DNA of 62,563 bases from Methanobrevibacter wolinii SH (GTDB lineage: Archaea; Methanobacteriota; Methanobacteria; Methanobacteriales; Methanobacteriaceae), in assembly GCF_000621965.1 (NCBI RefSeq), contig NZ_KK211377.1, positions 5,276-67,838 on the forward strand. The letters run 5' to 3'. Below, in pieces: positions 47,662 to 58,186 of this stretch (position 1 is the stretch's first letter; each line of letters begins with the position of its first letter). The translations under genes and the position numbers were made by a program. The notes below the pieces were generated by a model that saw only the letters and a list, made by a program, of their open reading frames with translations, ran no database searches and was not told where the DNA came from.

Positions 47662-48441
47662 TTATTTTTGTTTTGTTTTTAATTTTTTTAATATTTTATA
47701 ATATCTATCATCATAGTTTTTACATATTTCTGGATATTGGTTCCACATTGCAATACTTGTTTCATTAATTGGACTTCTTGTTTTCTCATTGAATTTACTA
47801 TAAATATGTAACATTTCTTTTCCATCACATATCATCATTTTAGCATAAGGTAGGTCTGTATTGTATATATTGATATTCGGGTTTTCTAATTCTTTTTTAA
47901 TATTTACTTTTTTATTGTTAATTATACAGTAAGGTGAAGCTAGAATATTTATATCAATACTTTCTGATTTATTTTTTAATGTAGTTTTAAGTTGGGAAAT
48001 TTCATCTTCAAATAAAAAACCTATTCTCATATTAACATGGTTTTTTGCTTTTTTAATAAGTTCAATTTCTTTGTTTACTATTTTTTTCTCTCCTCTAATT
48101 AACCACATTGGAGCTTGTGTTTTTATAGTATTGTTTTCATGGTTATAAATTAATTCTAATTCTGCATTTTTTAATTCATCATTTATCTTTTTTGTTTCTC
48201 TTTTAAAAATAATTGATGGATTAATAGATTTATAAATATTTGGGTGTCCTTTGTTTATTTCTATAAATCCTTTTTCTTCTAAACTTTTTAAAACACTATA
48301 AATTTTAGTTCTCGGTATTTTTGATTTTTCACTGATTTCTGGAGCTTTAGCTTCAATCATTGAATTTAAATAATAAAATGCTAAAGATTCATATTTTGTT
48401 AGTCCAATTTTATTTAGTGTTTCAATTATATTTTCATTCAT
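47662..48441 (-). CDS. TrmB-family transcriptional regulator
   Basis: A 259-residue regulator. Residues about 1-75 form a winged helix (LNKIGLTKYESLAFYYLN, RTKIYSVLKSLEEKGFIEI), and the rest resembles the TrmB C-terminal domain, which binds sugars in other species but may bind other ligands. It is transcribed away from hcp, with 142 bp between the starts, and so probably controls the hcp-cupin unit and itself. No operator palindrome is obvious. Confidence 0.85.
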   Translation of the reverse strand: MNENIIETLNKIGLTKYESLAFYYLNSMIEAKAPEISEKSKIPRTKIYSVLKSLEEKGFIEINKGHPNIYKSINPSIIFKRETKKINDELKNAELELIYNHENNTIKTQAPMWLIRGEKKIVNKEIELIKKAKNHVNMRIGFLFEDEISQLKTTLKNKSESIDINILASPYCIINNKKVNIKKELENPNINIYNTDLPYAKMMICDGKEMLHIYSKFNEKTRSPINETSIAMWNQYPEICKNYDDRYYKILKKLKTKQK

Positions 48442-48535
48442 TAGAATCCCTTTTTTAGTTATTATTTCATAATTATACTCTTTAAATGATATATTAAACT
48501 TTTCATACTTTTAATACTTTCTAAGTTACATCACA

Positions 48536-48543
48536 TTTATATA
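48536..48543 (+). promoter_or_regulatory. TATA box for hcp
   Basis: TTTATATA lies about 44 bases before the hcp ATG, so transcription would begin near 48566, just upstream of GGAGG (48570-48574). This short leader leaves the region upstream of the TATA box for control by the divergent TrmB protein. Confidence 0.6.
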
Positions 48544-48583
48544 TTAGATTGATATATCTTTAATTATATGGAGGTTACAAAAA

Positions 48584-49903
48584 ATGATGAAAGATTTACC
48601 TAAGGATAGATTAGATATGTTCTGTTACCAATGTTCTCAAACTGCAGGTGGTAATGGATGTTTTATGAAAGGTGTTTGTGGAAAAGAACCTACTGTAGCA
48701 AGATTACAAGATAACCTTATATTTACAATGAAAGGTATTAGTGCTTATAATTATCAAGCAAATAAATTAGGTGCTAAAGATCCAGATGTAGATGAATTTT
48801 TAACAAAAGGTATGTATTCAACTCTTACTAATGTAAATTTTGATGTTGAAGATTTAATTCAATTAGGTCTTGATGCTGGTGAAGCTAGTGTAAAAGTTAT
48901 GAGGTTACTTAAAAATGCTCATATTGAAGCTTATGGAGAACCAACTCCAGTTGAAGTAAAAGTAGGAGCACAAGAAGGACCTGCAATTATTGTAACTGGT
49001 CACGATTTAAAAGCTTTAGAAGAATTACTTAAACAATGTGAAGGTACTGGAGTAAATGTTTATACTCATGGGGAAATGTTACCTGCACATGGATACCCAG
49101 AACTTAGAAAATACAGTTCACTTAAAGGTCAAATTGGTGGTCCATGGTTTGATCAGAAAAAAATATTCTCAAAATATAATGCAGTAATTCTTGGAACTAG
49201 TAATTGTGTATTATTACCTAAAGATGATTATAAAGATAGAATTTACACAAGTGGAGTTGCTAAATTACCTGGTGTAAAACAAATTGAAGATTATGATTTT
49301 TCAGGATTAATCAAACAAGCTAAAGACTTAGGTGGATTAGAAGCTGAAGAACTCAGTACTGTAACTACTGGTTTCGGTGTAAGTACTATTTTAAGTCTTG
49401 CTCCTAAAATTAAAGAATTAGTTGAAGCTGGTAAAATTAAAAGGTTCTTCTTAGTTGGAGGATGTGACTCACCAAATGCTAAAAACAGTTATTACAGAGA
49501 ATTTGTAGAAAACTTACCTGAAGACACTGTTGTATTAACTCTTGCTTGTGGTAAATACAGATTCAATGATTTAGATTTAGGTGATATTGAAGGTGTCCCT
49601 AGATTAATAGATATGGGTCAATGTAACGATGCAGTTGCAGCAGTAGATGTAGCTCTTGCATTATGTGACTTATTTGAATGTGAATTAAATGATTTACCAT
49701 TAACTATTGTATTAAGTTGGATGGAACAAAAAGCAGCAGCTGTACTTTGGGCATTATTATACTTAGGTAAAAAAGATATGTTAATTGGTCCTATTTTACC
49801 TGCTTGGGCAAATGAAGACATACTTAATGTATTAATTGAAAATTATAATTTAACCCCAATTGGAGATCCTATTGAAGATATTAAAAAAATAATGGGTGAA
49901 TAA
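48584..49903 (+). CDS. hcp: Hybrid cluster protein (hydroxylamine reductase)
   Basis: A 439-residue Hcp. The N-terminal cluster motif is [19 protein letters not shown], that is Cys14, 17, 26 and 32 (C-x2-C-x8-C-x5-C). The hybrid-cluster ligands are in [38 protein letters not shown] and DMGQCNDA. Hcp reduces hydroxylamine or NO and acts on protein S-nitrosylation in some bacteria. The protein is shorter than the enterobacterial enzyme, as in anaerobic archaeal forms. A strong GGAGG precedes it. The following cupin gene, 72 bp downstream, may be cotranscribed. Confidence 0.95.
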   Translation: MMKDLPKDRLDMFCYQCSQTAGGNGCFMKGVCGKEPTVARLQDNLIFTMKGISAYNYQANKLGAKDPDVDEFLTKGMYSTLTNVNFDVEDLIQLGLDAGEASVKVMRLLKNAHIEAYGEPTPVEVKVGAQEGPAIIVTGHDLKALEELLKQCEGTGVNVYTHGEMLPAHGYPELRKYSSLKGQIGGPWFDQKKIFSKYNAVILGTSNCVLLPKDDYKDRIYTSGVAKLPGVKQIEDYDFSGLIKQAKDLGGLEAEELSTVTTGFGVSTILSLAPKIKELVEAGKIKRFFLVGGCDSPNAKNSYYREFVENLPEDTVVLTLACGKYRFNDLDLGDIEGVPRLIDMGQCNDAVAAVDVALALCDLFECELNDLPLTIVLSWMEQKAAAVLWALLYLGKKDMLIGPILPAWANEDILNVLIENYNLTPIGDPIEDIKKIMGE

Positions 49904-49975
49904 ATAAATTAAATTAAATTTATAATTAAAATTTTATTCAAAATTTATTTAAAATCAATTTACGAAGTGGTTTAA

Positions 49976-50302
49976 ATGACAGATTTAAAAGGGAAACCTA
50001 TTGAAATTGGTAGTTTAGCTGAATATCAAGAAGGTTCTGTTGTTAGTCGTGAAATCATAAAAAAAGATATTGGAACTGTTACAATATTTGCATTTGACAA
50101 AGGTCAAGGATTATCTGAACATAGTGCACCATTTGATGCATTAGTACAGATTATTGATGGTGAAGCAGAAATTACACTTGCAGGTGAACCTCATACTGTA
50201 AGTAAAGGACAAATGATAATTATGCCTGGAAATGTCCCTCATGCTTTACAAGCATCAAATAGTCCATTTAAAATGATTTTAACAATGATTAAATCAGATT
50301 AA
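49976..50302 (+). CDS. Small cupin-domain protein
   Basis: A 108-residue single-domain cupin. Motif 1 reads GQGLSEHSAPFDALVQIIDG with one His where many cupins have two, and motif 2 is MPGNVPHAL. It could bind a metal through these His residues but lacks the full set, so I do not name an enzyme activity. It follows hcp, and TrmB probably controls both. GAAGTGGTTTAA precedes the ATG. Cupins beside hcp occur in other anaerobes, perhaps in nitrosative-stress defence, but this is unproven. Confidence 0.82.
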   Translation: MTDLKGKPIEIGSLAEYQEGSVVSREIIKKDIGTVTIFAFDKGQGLSEHSAPFDALVQIIDGEAEITLAGEPHTVSKGQMIIMPGNVPHALQASNSPFKMILTMIKSD

Positions 50303-50339
50303 AATTTTGAAGTTATAATTTTAATAATTTTCATTGTCG

Positions 50340-50418
50340 CCCTAAACTTAAAAGAAATATTTAACTCTAAAATCAATATTTCTTGAAAAATCTTTTTTAA
50401 GATTTTTTCTGTTTAGGG
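50340..50418 (+). promoter_or_regulatory. Folded RNA leader (three-way junction) before mtrA2
   Basis: An outer stem CCCTAAAC (50340-50347) with GTTTAGGG (50411-50418) encloses two hairpins: AAGAAATATT (50352-50361) with AATATTTCTT (50375-50384), ten perfect pairs and a 13-base loop; and GAAAAATCTT (50385-50394) with AAGATTTTTTC (50399-50409), loop TTTT. All lie 38 bases before the mtrA2 start, between it and the cupin gene. It looks like a riboswitch-type leader or a small RNA. It lacks the B12 box of cobalamin riboswitches. Confidence 0.55.
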
Positions 50419-50455
50419 ATAATAAATAATGATTAAAAAAACTGGAGGTATTAAT

Positions 50456-51028
50456 ATGGCTGATAAAAAAGCACCTGCTGATGGATGGCCTATAATTACT
50501 GGTGATTACATTGCAGGAGACCCAGAAAGCCCTGTTGCTGTTGCAACTTTAGCTTCTCACATTGAAGATATTCCTGCTGCTGCTGGAGCAGCTATTGCAG
50601 GACCATGTAAAACTGAAAATCTTGGTATTGAAAAAGTAGTGGCTAACACTATTTCTAATCCAAACATAAGATTTTTAATCTTATGTGGTGCAGAAGTACA
50701 AGGCCATATTACTGGTGATGCTTTCAAAGCATTACATGCACATGGTTGCGATCCTGAGAAAAAGAAAATTAATGAGGCAAAAGGTGCAATACCATTTGTA
50801 GAAAATCTTCCTATGGAGGCAGTAGAAAGATTCCAAAATCAATTAGAAATTGTTGATTTAATTGATACTGAAGATGGTGGAGCAATTACCTCAAAAGTTA
50901 AAGAATGTATTGAAAAAGATCCTGGAGCTTTCGAAGAAAAATCAATGGTTATTTCTATTGATGAAGATTCCGAGGATTCTGAAATAAAAATTAGTGCAAA
51001 ACCTTCTGAAGTTGAAGTAGCTGCATAA
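50456..51028 (+). CDS. mtrA2: Soluble MtrA paralogue (methyltransferase subunit A, corrinoid-binding)
   Basis: A 190-residue protein that matches the cytoplasmic domain of MtrA ([20 protein letters not shown], then [31 protein letters not shown] and HAHGCDP), the part that binds the cobamide with a His. It lacks the C-terminal membrane helix of the MtrA in the Mtr complex and ends in an acidic tail with EDSEDSE. The other mtr genes are absent here. Such a second MtrA exists in Methanobacteriales; it may be a soluble cobamide carrier. ATG 50456 follows GGAGG by seven bases; an upstream ATG (50429) is less likely. A folded leader precedes it. Confidence 0.88.
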   Translation: MADKKAPADGWPIITGDYIAGDPESPVAVATLASHIEDIPAAAGAAIAGPCKTENLGIEKVVANTISNPNIRFLILCGAEVQGHITGDAFKALHAHGCDPEKKKINEAKGAIPFVENLPMEAVERFQNQLEIVDLIDTEDGGAITSKVKECIEKDPGAFEEKSMVISIDEDSEDSEIKISAKPSEVEVAA

Positions 51029-51818
51029 ATTTTTAAGTTTAAATCAGTATTTTACTGATTTAAACTTTTTTGAGCTTTATAAAATAGTTTTTAACTATAT
51101 GTGTTAAATTAGATATTTTCTAATTATCATATTTTCTATGCTTATTTTTCTTGTTTTATTTGGGTATTTATTTTAATTTTCTATCCTTATTTTGAGTTTA
51201 GTCTTTTTTAATTAAATAATTATTAATGTGATAATTTTATTTATTTTATTTTTTTATATTTACTTAATTTAGAAATTTAATTTATTTATTTAATTACTTA
51301 ATTATCTTGAATATTAATTTATTGATTTTATATTATTTCATAAAATATTAAATTTTAATAATTAACTAATAATTTTCATAGTTTTATATTAGAATTAGAC
51401 TTAATTAAAACATATAATATTATTTTATTATTGATAATATTAATTATATTTTAATTATAATATCTTTTTATTTTCATTAATGTTTTTATTAATAGATTAA
51501 TATATATGATTTTATTATAAAATATTATTATATTAAAAAATTTAAATAAAAAATACATATATTTAATTGAAATTCATTAATTTTTAGAATATTTTTTTAA
51601 ATTTAATTTTTAAGTAATAAATAATGTTTAAATTTTATAAAAATTAAGATTTTTATTTAAAAAAAGTTTATTATTTAAATTCTTGGATATTATGTTTTAA
51701 AAAAAGTGAATTATAAATTTAATATAAAAATTTATTTAATTATAATATTAAAATATTAGAAAATAAATTAATTTAATAATTTATTTTTTAAAATGTTTGA
51801 ACTTAAGTTATTAATAAT
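51029..51818. other. Long intergenic region between convergent genes
   Basis: 790 bp of A/T-rich DNA between mtrA2 and the dehydrogenase gene, which converge. Only the hairpin at 51035-51067 is notable. No gene or RNA is seen. Confidence 0.6.
51035..51071 (+). terminator. Hairpin with T run after mtrA2
   Basis: AAGTTTAAATCAGTA (51035-51049) and TACTGATTTAAACTT (51053-51067) form a perfect 15-bp stem with loop TTT, followed by TTTT. It begins seven bases after the mtrA2 stop. Most archaeal terminators here would be simple T runs, so this could also protect the mRNA 3' end. Confidence 0.6.
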
Positions 51819-52847
51819 TTATTTTTCCATATATTTTTCAATGTTGATATCTAATCCATCACATATTTCTTTTAATTGTTCATATAATTTTGAATCGATT
51901 TCAATTCCATTTTCTCTTTTTTCAGCTACTCTTTTAACTTCAATGTCTCCTGGAACAAATCCATTATCTGCATCTCTTATTTGTTTAATGAATTCATTAG
52001 TTCCAGCTTTAAATGCATCAATACCTACAAATTTATCTGGGTTGATTGCAATGAATAAATCTCCTTTTGTACAATTTTCTCTCCAATCTGCAGTACCAGT
52101 TACATTTGTTCCTACATCTGCACCAACTAATGGACCACAAAGGATTTCAATCATAAATGCTAATGCATAACCTTTGTGTGCACCAAATGCTAATATAGAA
52201 CCATCTAAAGCTTCTGTTGGATCAGTTGTTGGGTTACCCTCTTTATCTAATGCAGTGTTTGGTGGAATACTTTGACCTTTTCTTTGAGCTTCTAATAATT
52301 TTCCTCTAGCTGAAGCAGAAGTTGCCATATCTGTAGCAATATATGTGTCATCATTAGGAATACTTATTGCAATTGGATTTGTACCTATAATTGGTTTTTT
52401 ACCATTTAATGGTGCAATTGCAGGTTCTGTATTTGCAAAAGTAATTCCAATACAATCTTCTTTTGCTGCTAAGTCAGAATAAAATCCAGTAACTCCAAAG
52501 TGATTTGAATTATGGGTACCTACAATTCCAACTCCTGTTTTTTTAGCTTTTTCTATTGCAAGTTTCATAGCTTTTGTTGCTACAATTTGACCAAATAAAC
52601 TGTGACCATTTATTACTGCAATTGATTCAGTTTCTCTTTCAATTTCAATTTCGCCTTTAAGTTTTATATTGTTAGCATCAATAGTTTTAATGTATTGTGG
52701 GAATCTTCCAATTCCATGTGAAGAAAATCCTTTTAAGTCAGCATTAAGTACTACTTCTGTTACTAATTCTGCATCTTCTTTTTTAACTCCTAAGTTTATT
52801 AATATTTGATCTACTAAAAGCTTTTCATTTTCTGTTGTTATTTTCAT
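51819..52847 (-). CDS. Malate/L-sulfolactate dehydrogenase family protein
   Basis: A 342-residue NAD(P)-dependent dehydrogenase of the MdhII/ComC family, unrelated to lactate dehydrogenase folds. HGIGRFPQYIKTI, VGTHNSNHFGVTGFYS (active-site His), GTNPIAISIP and AFGAHKGYALAFMIEILCGPLVGA are family blocks. In methanogens members make malate or reduce sulfopyruvate in coenzyme M synthesis; I cannot choose between the two by sequence. The ATG at 52847 follows AAGGTG; the GTG inside that site, three codons upstream, is rejected. purM lies upstream on the same strand, 98 bp away. Confidence 0.85.
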   Translation of the reverse strand: MKITTENEKLLVDQILINLGVKKEDAELVTEVVLNADLKGFSSHGIGRFPQYIKTIDANNIKLKGEIEIERETESIAVINGHSLFGQIVATKAMKLAIEKAKKTGVGIVGTHNSNHFGVTGFYSDLAAKEDCIGITFANTEPAIAPLNGKKPIIGTNPIAISIPNDDTYIATDMATSASARGKLLEAQRKGQSIPPNTALDKEGNPTTDPTEALDGSILAFGAHKGYALAFMIEILCGPLVGADVGTNVTGTADWRENCTKGDLFIAINPDKFVGIDAFKAGTNEFIKQIRDADNGFVPGDIEVKRVAEKRENGIEIDSKLYEQLKEICDGLDINIEKYMEK

Positions 52848-52945
52848 AAAGTACACCTTTTATTATTAGTTAATTTGAATTATTTTAAAAAATTAAAAAT
52901 TTGTAATTTATTTTTATTCTGAAATTATTGTATCTTAATGTATTT

Positions 52946-53968
52946 TTAATATTCTATTTCAGTTCCTTCAAATGTTTTAATGATAATTTTTTCTTCAGAA
53001 ATTACTTTACCAATAATTGAAGCTTCTGTAGTTTTATTTAATTCTTTTAAAACATTTTCTGCTTCTTTAGGAGGAACAATTACAACAAAACCAATTCCCA
53101 TATTAAATACTTTATACATTTCTTTAAGTGGTACATCTTGTTGATAAATAAATTTAAAAATATCTTGTGGTTCTGGTAGATTATCTATTTTGAAACCGAT
53201 TCCATCTTTGAGTCTGTTAAGATTTGTGAAGCCTCCACCAGTTATATGTGCTAATCCTTTAATATTGAAATCTTTTTTTAATATATTAACTATTGGTTTA
53301 ACATATAATTTAGTTGGTTTTAATAATTCTTCACCAACAGTTATATTTGGATTAGTTGGTAATGCATCATCAATTTTAAGTCCAGCTTTTTCAAAAATAG
53401 CTTTTCTTGCTAAACTATAACCATTACTATGAATACCACTACTTCTAAGACCAATTAATATATCTCCTTCTTCAATTTCTGAACCAGTAATTATTCTATC
53501 TTTATCAACATAACCAATTCCAGTTCCTGCTAAATCAAAGTCTTTAATAATACCAGGTAAAGAAGCAGTTTCTCCACCAATAATTGCAATATTTGATTCA
53601 TTAGCACCTTTAACTAAACCTTCTGCTATTTTTTCAGCTCTATCTGGGTCTGGTTTTTCTACTGCTAAATAATCAACAAGTGCTATTGGTTCAGCACCTA
53701 CACAAAGAATATCATTTACAACCATAGCAATACAATCTATTCCTACAGTATCATATTTATTCATCATTTCAGCAATTAAAATTTTACTACCTACACCATC
53801 AGTACTCATTGCTATTGCTTTGTCTCCTAATGGTACTAAAGCAGCAAAATGTCCACTTTCAGTTAGTACTTCTCTATTATTTAATGTTGGTTTTAATTTT
53901 GAAGCTAATTTTGAAACAGTAAGTGCTTCAAGATCAATATCTACACCAGATTCTGAATATGTAACCAT
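52946..53968 (-). CDS. purM: Phosphoribosylformylglycinamidine cyclo-ligase
   Basis: A 340-residue PurM (AIR synthetase) that closes the imidazole ring of purines with ATP. It starts [15 protein letters not shown] and has [70 protein letters not shown] and [14 protein letters not shown] in canonical order. TAGGTGAATAT precedes the ATG. It is the first gene of a minus-strand pair with the dehydrogenase and is separated by 544 bp from the next gene upstream. Confidence 0.96.
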   Translation of the reverse strand: MVTYSESGVDIDLEALTVSKLASKLKPTLNNREVLTESGHFAALVPLGDKAIAMSTDGVGSKILIAEMMNKYDTVGIDCIAMVVNDILCVGAEPIALVDYLAVEKPDPDRAEKIAEGLVKGANESNIAIIGGETASLPGIIKDFDLAGTGIGYVDKDRIITGSEIEEGDILIGLRSSGIHSNGYSLARKAIFEKAGLKIDDALPTNPNITVGEELLKPTKLYVKPIVNILKKDFNIKGLAHITGGGFTNLNRLKDGIGFKIDNLPEPQDIFKFIYQQDVPLKEMYKVFNMGIGFVVIVPPKEAENVLKELNKTTEASIIGKVISEEKIIIKTFEGTEIEY

Positions 53969-54512
53969 ATATTCACCTATCTTTATAAATTTATAATATA
54001 TTATAGTATATTTATATTATTAATGTGTATTAAAATTTATTATTTTTATTAAATCATTATTCTTAATATTTTATTTAAGATTTGTATAACTTTTATTAAT
54101 TGTATAATTATTTAATTAATTTTGATTTAATTTTTATAAATTTAAATATTTTTCATTATTTTATTTATATTTATTAAATTTTTTAATTTTATTTTTAATC
54201 TTTATTTTTTTTAAAATTGAAATATAGTAAATTATTCGAATTTTATTATTTTAAAAAAAAGTTTCTTAAATTTAATTTTTAAGTATAAATATCATTTATA
54301 TTATTATAAAAAATAGTATTTAACAAGTCTTAAAATTTAAAAATTAATATTTTTTAGAAAAATTTAATTTTTAAATAGAACATGTTTTAAATTTATATTA
54401 AAAAATTAATATTGATAGTTTAAGTTTTATTAAAAAAATTTATTAAAAAATAAGAATCTTAATAATTAAATTATGAAAAATTATATTATAATAATTTTTA
54501 AATTATTAAGAT
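53969..54512. other. A/T-rich intergenic region
   Basis: 544 bp between the aCPSF1 gene and purM, both on the minus strand. The word AAATTTAATTTTTAA occurs near 54268 and 54361 and also near 51598, as low-complexity sequence. It probably contains the purM promoter. Nothing else is seen. Confidence 0.5.
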
Positions 54513-56420
54513 TTATTGTATTCTAGTAGCTTCAAGATTTAATGGAGTTTTTGTTTCCATTTTAAAGCTTCTATGTATACTACTTGCAAGGTCAACAGTT
54601 TTATAAGGATCTCCATGACATACAAGGATTTTTTCAGGTCTTGGACTTAATCTTTTTACATAGTCCATAAGTTGACGTCTATTAGAGTGACCACTAAAAC
54701 CATTAATTGTATTGATTTCCATGTTAACATGGAATACTTCAGTTTTATTATCTACTTCTAATGGTATTTCTTTTACTCCTCTTTGTATTCTTTTACCTAA
54801 AGATCCTTCTGCTTGATAACCTACAAATATTAATGTGTTTTTCTCATCATCACATAATGCTTTGAAGTATTCAACAGAATTTCCTCCAGTTAACATACCT
54901 GAGGTTGAAAGAATAATACATGGTTCTCCTTCAACAATATCTCTTCTATTTATATTGTTTGAAACATTTTTAAAGTAATCTGAGATAAATGGATTTCTAC
55001 CCATATGGAAAATTTGATCTCTTAAATCTTTACTTAAATATTCTGGTCTTGCAGTATGTATTGCAGTTGCTTCCCATATCATACCATCAATGTATATTGG
55101 TACTTCATCAATCATTCCATGACGCATATATTCTTCAAGTACAATCATTAATTCTTGTGCTCTACCTACAGCAAATACTGGTACTAAAACTTTTCCACCA
55201 CGTTTTAAAGTTTTATAAATTGTTTTCATCATTTCTTTTTCTGCATTGTTTCTTGATGGTTGAATATCTTCATGTCCACCATAAGTACTTTCCATAATAA
55301 CAGTTTCTGCTCTTGGGAATCTGGTGGTTGCTGGTTCTAATAATCTACTTCTTTCATATTTAAAATCTCCAGTATAAACAAGGTTGTGTTGACCATCTCC
55401 AATATGCATATGTGCTATAGCAGAACCTAAAATATGTCCTGCATTATGTAAAGTTAATCTTATATCTGGTGAAATATCTGTTACTTCTCCATAATCTAAG
55501 CATATTGTGTGTTTAATACATTTTTGAACATCTTTTACATTAAATGGTAATGGATGTCCTTCTCTGTGAGCAATATCAATATGATCTAATTGTAAAAGAG
55601 TCATTAAATCAGAAGTTGGTGTTGTACAGTATACTGGTCCTTCATATCCATAGTGGAATAAATAAGGTAAGAAACCAACATGGTCAAGGTGTGCATGTGA
55701 TATTATAACTGCATCTAATTCTTGAATATTAAATTCAGGTACGTTTAAATATGGAAATGCATCTTTATCTTCAGTAGCAGCAACGTTTACTCCACAATCA
55801 AGGAGAACTCTACTATTTGGTGTTTGAAGAAGCATACAAGATCTTCCTACTTCTTTAAATCCACCCATTGAAGTTAATCTTGCCCAATCATTATCATATT
55901 TAGTTTCTTGGTGAATTCTTTTACCTAAATCTTCTAAGAATTTTTTTCTTTCTTTACTACTATTTTTTAATATGGTTCTTATTCTACCAATGATTTCTGA
56001 TGAAATTGGAGGTGTTCTTAATATTTTTGGAGCCCATCCTGTTTGTTTAACAATTTCTCTTGAGGTTACTCCATATTTACCAATAACTAATCCTGGTTTT
56101 GTAGCTTCAATTATTACTTCACAAGTAACATCATCAAATGAGATATCACTTATTTCAGCATCTTCGGGTACAATTTCTTTTACTTTTTGTATTGTTTCTT
56201 CAGGATCTAATAAAACACTTTTATCTGATCTAATAATGATTCTTTTTCTTAAATCTTTTGCTAAATTACGAATAAGATCTCCATTATCAGTTATAATTTC
56301 AGGGTTTTTTGTATAAATTACAATTTCGGGCCCTTCAAATTCAACTTTAGCAACTTTTACCATTTCAGGTAATCTGTTTATAATTGTTTTTTTAGTTTCT
56401 TCTAAGATTTCTGAAGCCAT
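54513..56420 (-). CDS. Archaeal CPSF-like beta-CASP ribonuclease (aCPSF1)
   Basis: A 635-residue KH-beta-CASP protein. Residues 1-145 are two KH-type RNA-binding regions (second: [14 protein letters not shown]), about 180-390 and 520-635 the metallo-beta-lactamase fold with HAHLDH (242-247), YTGDFKYE and [11 protein letters not shown], and between them the beta-CASP insert ([16 protein letters not shown]). In methanogens this protein is the 3'-end nuclease that mediates transcription termination at T-rich sites. It is single here, 284 bp downstream of psmB. All metal-ligand His/Asp are intact. Confidence 0.95.
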   Translation of the reverse strand: MASEILEETKKTIINRLPEMVKVAKVEFEGPEIVIYTKNPEIITDNGDLIRNLAKDLRKRIIIRSDKSVLLDPEETIQKVKEIVPEDAEISDISFDDVTCEVIIEATKPGLVIGKYGVTSREIVKQTGWAPKILRTPPISSEIIGRIRTILKNSSKERKKFLEDLGKRIHQETKYDNDWARLTSMGGFKEVGRSCMLLQTPNSRVLLDCGVNVAATEDKDAFPYLNVPEFNIQELDAVIISHAHLDHVGFLPYLFHYGYEGPVYCTTPTSDLMTLLQLDHIDIAHREGHPLPFNVKDVQKCIKHTICLDYGEVTDISPDIRLTLHNAGHILGSAIAHMHIGDGQHNLVYTGDFKYERSRLLEPATTRFPRAETVIMESTYGGHEDIQPSRNNAEKEMMKTIYKTLKRGGKVLVPVFAVGRAQELMIVLEEYMRHGMIDEVPIYIDGMIWEATAIHTARPEYLSKDLRDQIFHMGRNPFISDYFKNVSNNINRRDIVEGEPCIILSTSGMLTGGNSVEYFKALCDDEKNTLIFVGYQAEGSLGKRIQRGVKEIPLEVDNKTEVFHVNMEINTINGFSGHSNRRQLMDYVKRLSPRPEKILVCHGDPYKTVDLASSIHRSFKMETKTPLNLEATRIQ

Positions 56421-56704
56421 ATAATCACTTCTTTTGAAAAATAGTCTATTAAATAATAAAATTATATTAATTAAGTTCTTTTTTAAAAATTTTAAATCTC
56501 AATTATCTAATTAATAAAATAATAATTGATTAATAAAAGGGTATTTAGTTATAATTTAAAAAGATATTGAATTATTAACTAAATAATCTAATTTAAAAAT
56601 AATAAGTTTAGAGTTTAATAAACTCTAAAATCATATGAATAATTATTTATTCATCTATAAATTTATTTATGAAAAAAATAAGTTAAAATAAAAAATTAAT
56701 AAAA

Positions 56705-57331
56705 TTAGTTATTAATTTCTTCTACTTTTGCTTCAACTATTTCTTTATCTAACATTTTGAATCCTTCATCTTTTGTAACAGTAGCTACTAAGAATCCATT
56801 TCCAGAGAAGGTATCACGTTCTGTAGCAGATTTAATTGCTCTTAATGCAATTTCTATACCTTCATCAATACTTAAATCTTCATGGAATCTATCTTCTAAT
56901 ACACCGTATGCAAATACAGATCCAGATCCAGTAGATATAAATGTATCTTTAATTACTCCACCTGCAGCATCAAGTGAGTAAATAGATGAACCTTCATCAT
57001 CTACACCTCCAAGAAGAATTTGAACTCCTCTTGGTTGTGAGTGTAATATATTTCCAGTTAATGTAGCTGCAGAATCAATACTAATTTTTTCTCCATTTCT
57101 TAAATTATATAATGAAACTTCTGCACGCATTACTTTCATTAAATTTTGTGCATCTGCAACACTACCAGCAATAGTTGCTGCTATATGATCATCAATTTTA
57201 AATATTTTTTTTGCAACTTTATGAGCTACTAAACTTCCCATACTAGCTCTTCTTTCTGATGCAAAAACAATTCCATCTTTACAAGTAATACCTACAGTAG
57301 TGGTACCTTTTACAATTTTTTCATCGTCCAT
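56705..57331 (-). CDS. psmB: Proteasome subunit beta
   Basis: A 208-residue 20S proteasome beta subunit. A propeptide of nine residues ends in KGTTTVGI; cleavage before Thr10 makes the active N-terminal nucleophile. ERRASMG and KIFKIDDHIAATIAGSVAD (the catalytic Lys region) match, as does STGSGSVFAYGVLED. It forms the inner rings of the cytoplasmic protease with an alpha subunit coded elsewhere. GAGGTGTTTAC precedes the ATG. Opposite strand from taw2, with an 855-bp gap. Confidence 0.96.
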   Translation of the reverse strand: MDDEKIVKGTTTVGITCKDGIVFASERRASMGSLVAHKVAKKIFKIDDHIAATIAGSVADAQNLMKVMRAEVSLYNLRNGEKISIDSAATLTGNILHSQPRGVQILLGGVDDEGSSIYSLDAAGGVIKDTFISTGSGSVFAYGVLEDRFHEDLSIDEGIEIALRAIKSATERDTFSGNGFLVATVTKDEGFKMLDKEIVEAKVEEINN

Positions 57332-58186
57332 GTAAACACCTCGTTTTTATAACATGTAATGAATTTATTATAAATATATAATTATTTAAGTATATTATTT
57401 TAATAGTAAATTTTTACTACTTATATATAATATATTTATTTAAAAATTTATATTAAATTTACTTGAAATAATGTTTATTTAAAAATAAATATTTACATTA
57501 TTTTTTATATCTTGAAAAAATAATTACTTTTTATATTAATTTATAATATTCCTTTTTGATGAAATAAATTTATTATAATAAAATCAGACTATAATTAAGT
57601 AAAACTTAACTTTATTAGAATATGTTTTTAATATATATAATATTTTCGTTTTATTATTTTATAATATTATATTATTTTATATTATTTAATAAAATACATA
57701 TTATAATTTTTAATTATTTATCTTAATATTTATATTTTTCAATATTTTTTATTATAATTTTTAATATTTCTTAATTTTAATATAATTTAATCATATATTA
57801 AATTAATTTCTATTTTTTTAAAATATATTTTGGACTATTATAATTTTTCTTAATTAATTAAATTAATATACATTATATTTTTATATTCTTTTAATGAAAT
57901 ATTTATTTTTAGATAATTATTATTTAATTTATGATAGAAAATTATTATATAAATTTTATAATTAAGATTTTTAATAGTTATATTATATTTTTGTCTTTGT
58001 TGAAATTTTTAAACTTATCTTAAGTTTTTAATTTATGAATAAATCATTTTAAGAGTAAATTCTTAAATTTAAGTTAATTTTAAATTTATAATTAAATCAT
58101 TTAAGATTTAATTTTTAAATAAGATAATTCTTCAACAGAGCCATATTTTTCTAGGATTATTTAATTTCTTATTATTTAAATTATTT
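57332..58186. other. Divergent intergenic region with a MITE-like element
   Basis: 855 bp of A/T-rich DNA between psmB and taw2, transcribed away from each other. A 150-bp MITE-like element (57993-58142) is near the taw2 side. No gene or RNA is otherwise seen. Confidence 0.6.
57993..58142. mobile_element. MITE-like element C
   Basis: A 150-bp non-coding element with ends GTCTTTGTTGAAATTT and, reversed, GGCTCTGTTGAAGAAT. The inverted pairing extends inward (TTATCTT near 58014 with AAGATAA near 58120). It is flanked by an exact 8-bp direct repeat, ATATTTTT, at 57985-57992 and 58143-58150, the best of the three elements. It has no reading frame. Its right edge is about 44 bp before the taw2 start, so it may supply that gene's promoter. 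Confidence 0.65.

Noticed and set aside
50340-50418. Cobalamin riboswitch
   Set aside because: The B12 box and the usual multi-stem architecture are missing; the three-way junction is different and shorter.
51598-54380. Repeated AAATTTAATTTTTAA words as a dispersed repeat family
   Set aside because: They are short A/T words expected by chance at this base composition and share no flanking similarity.
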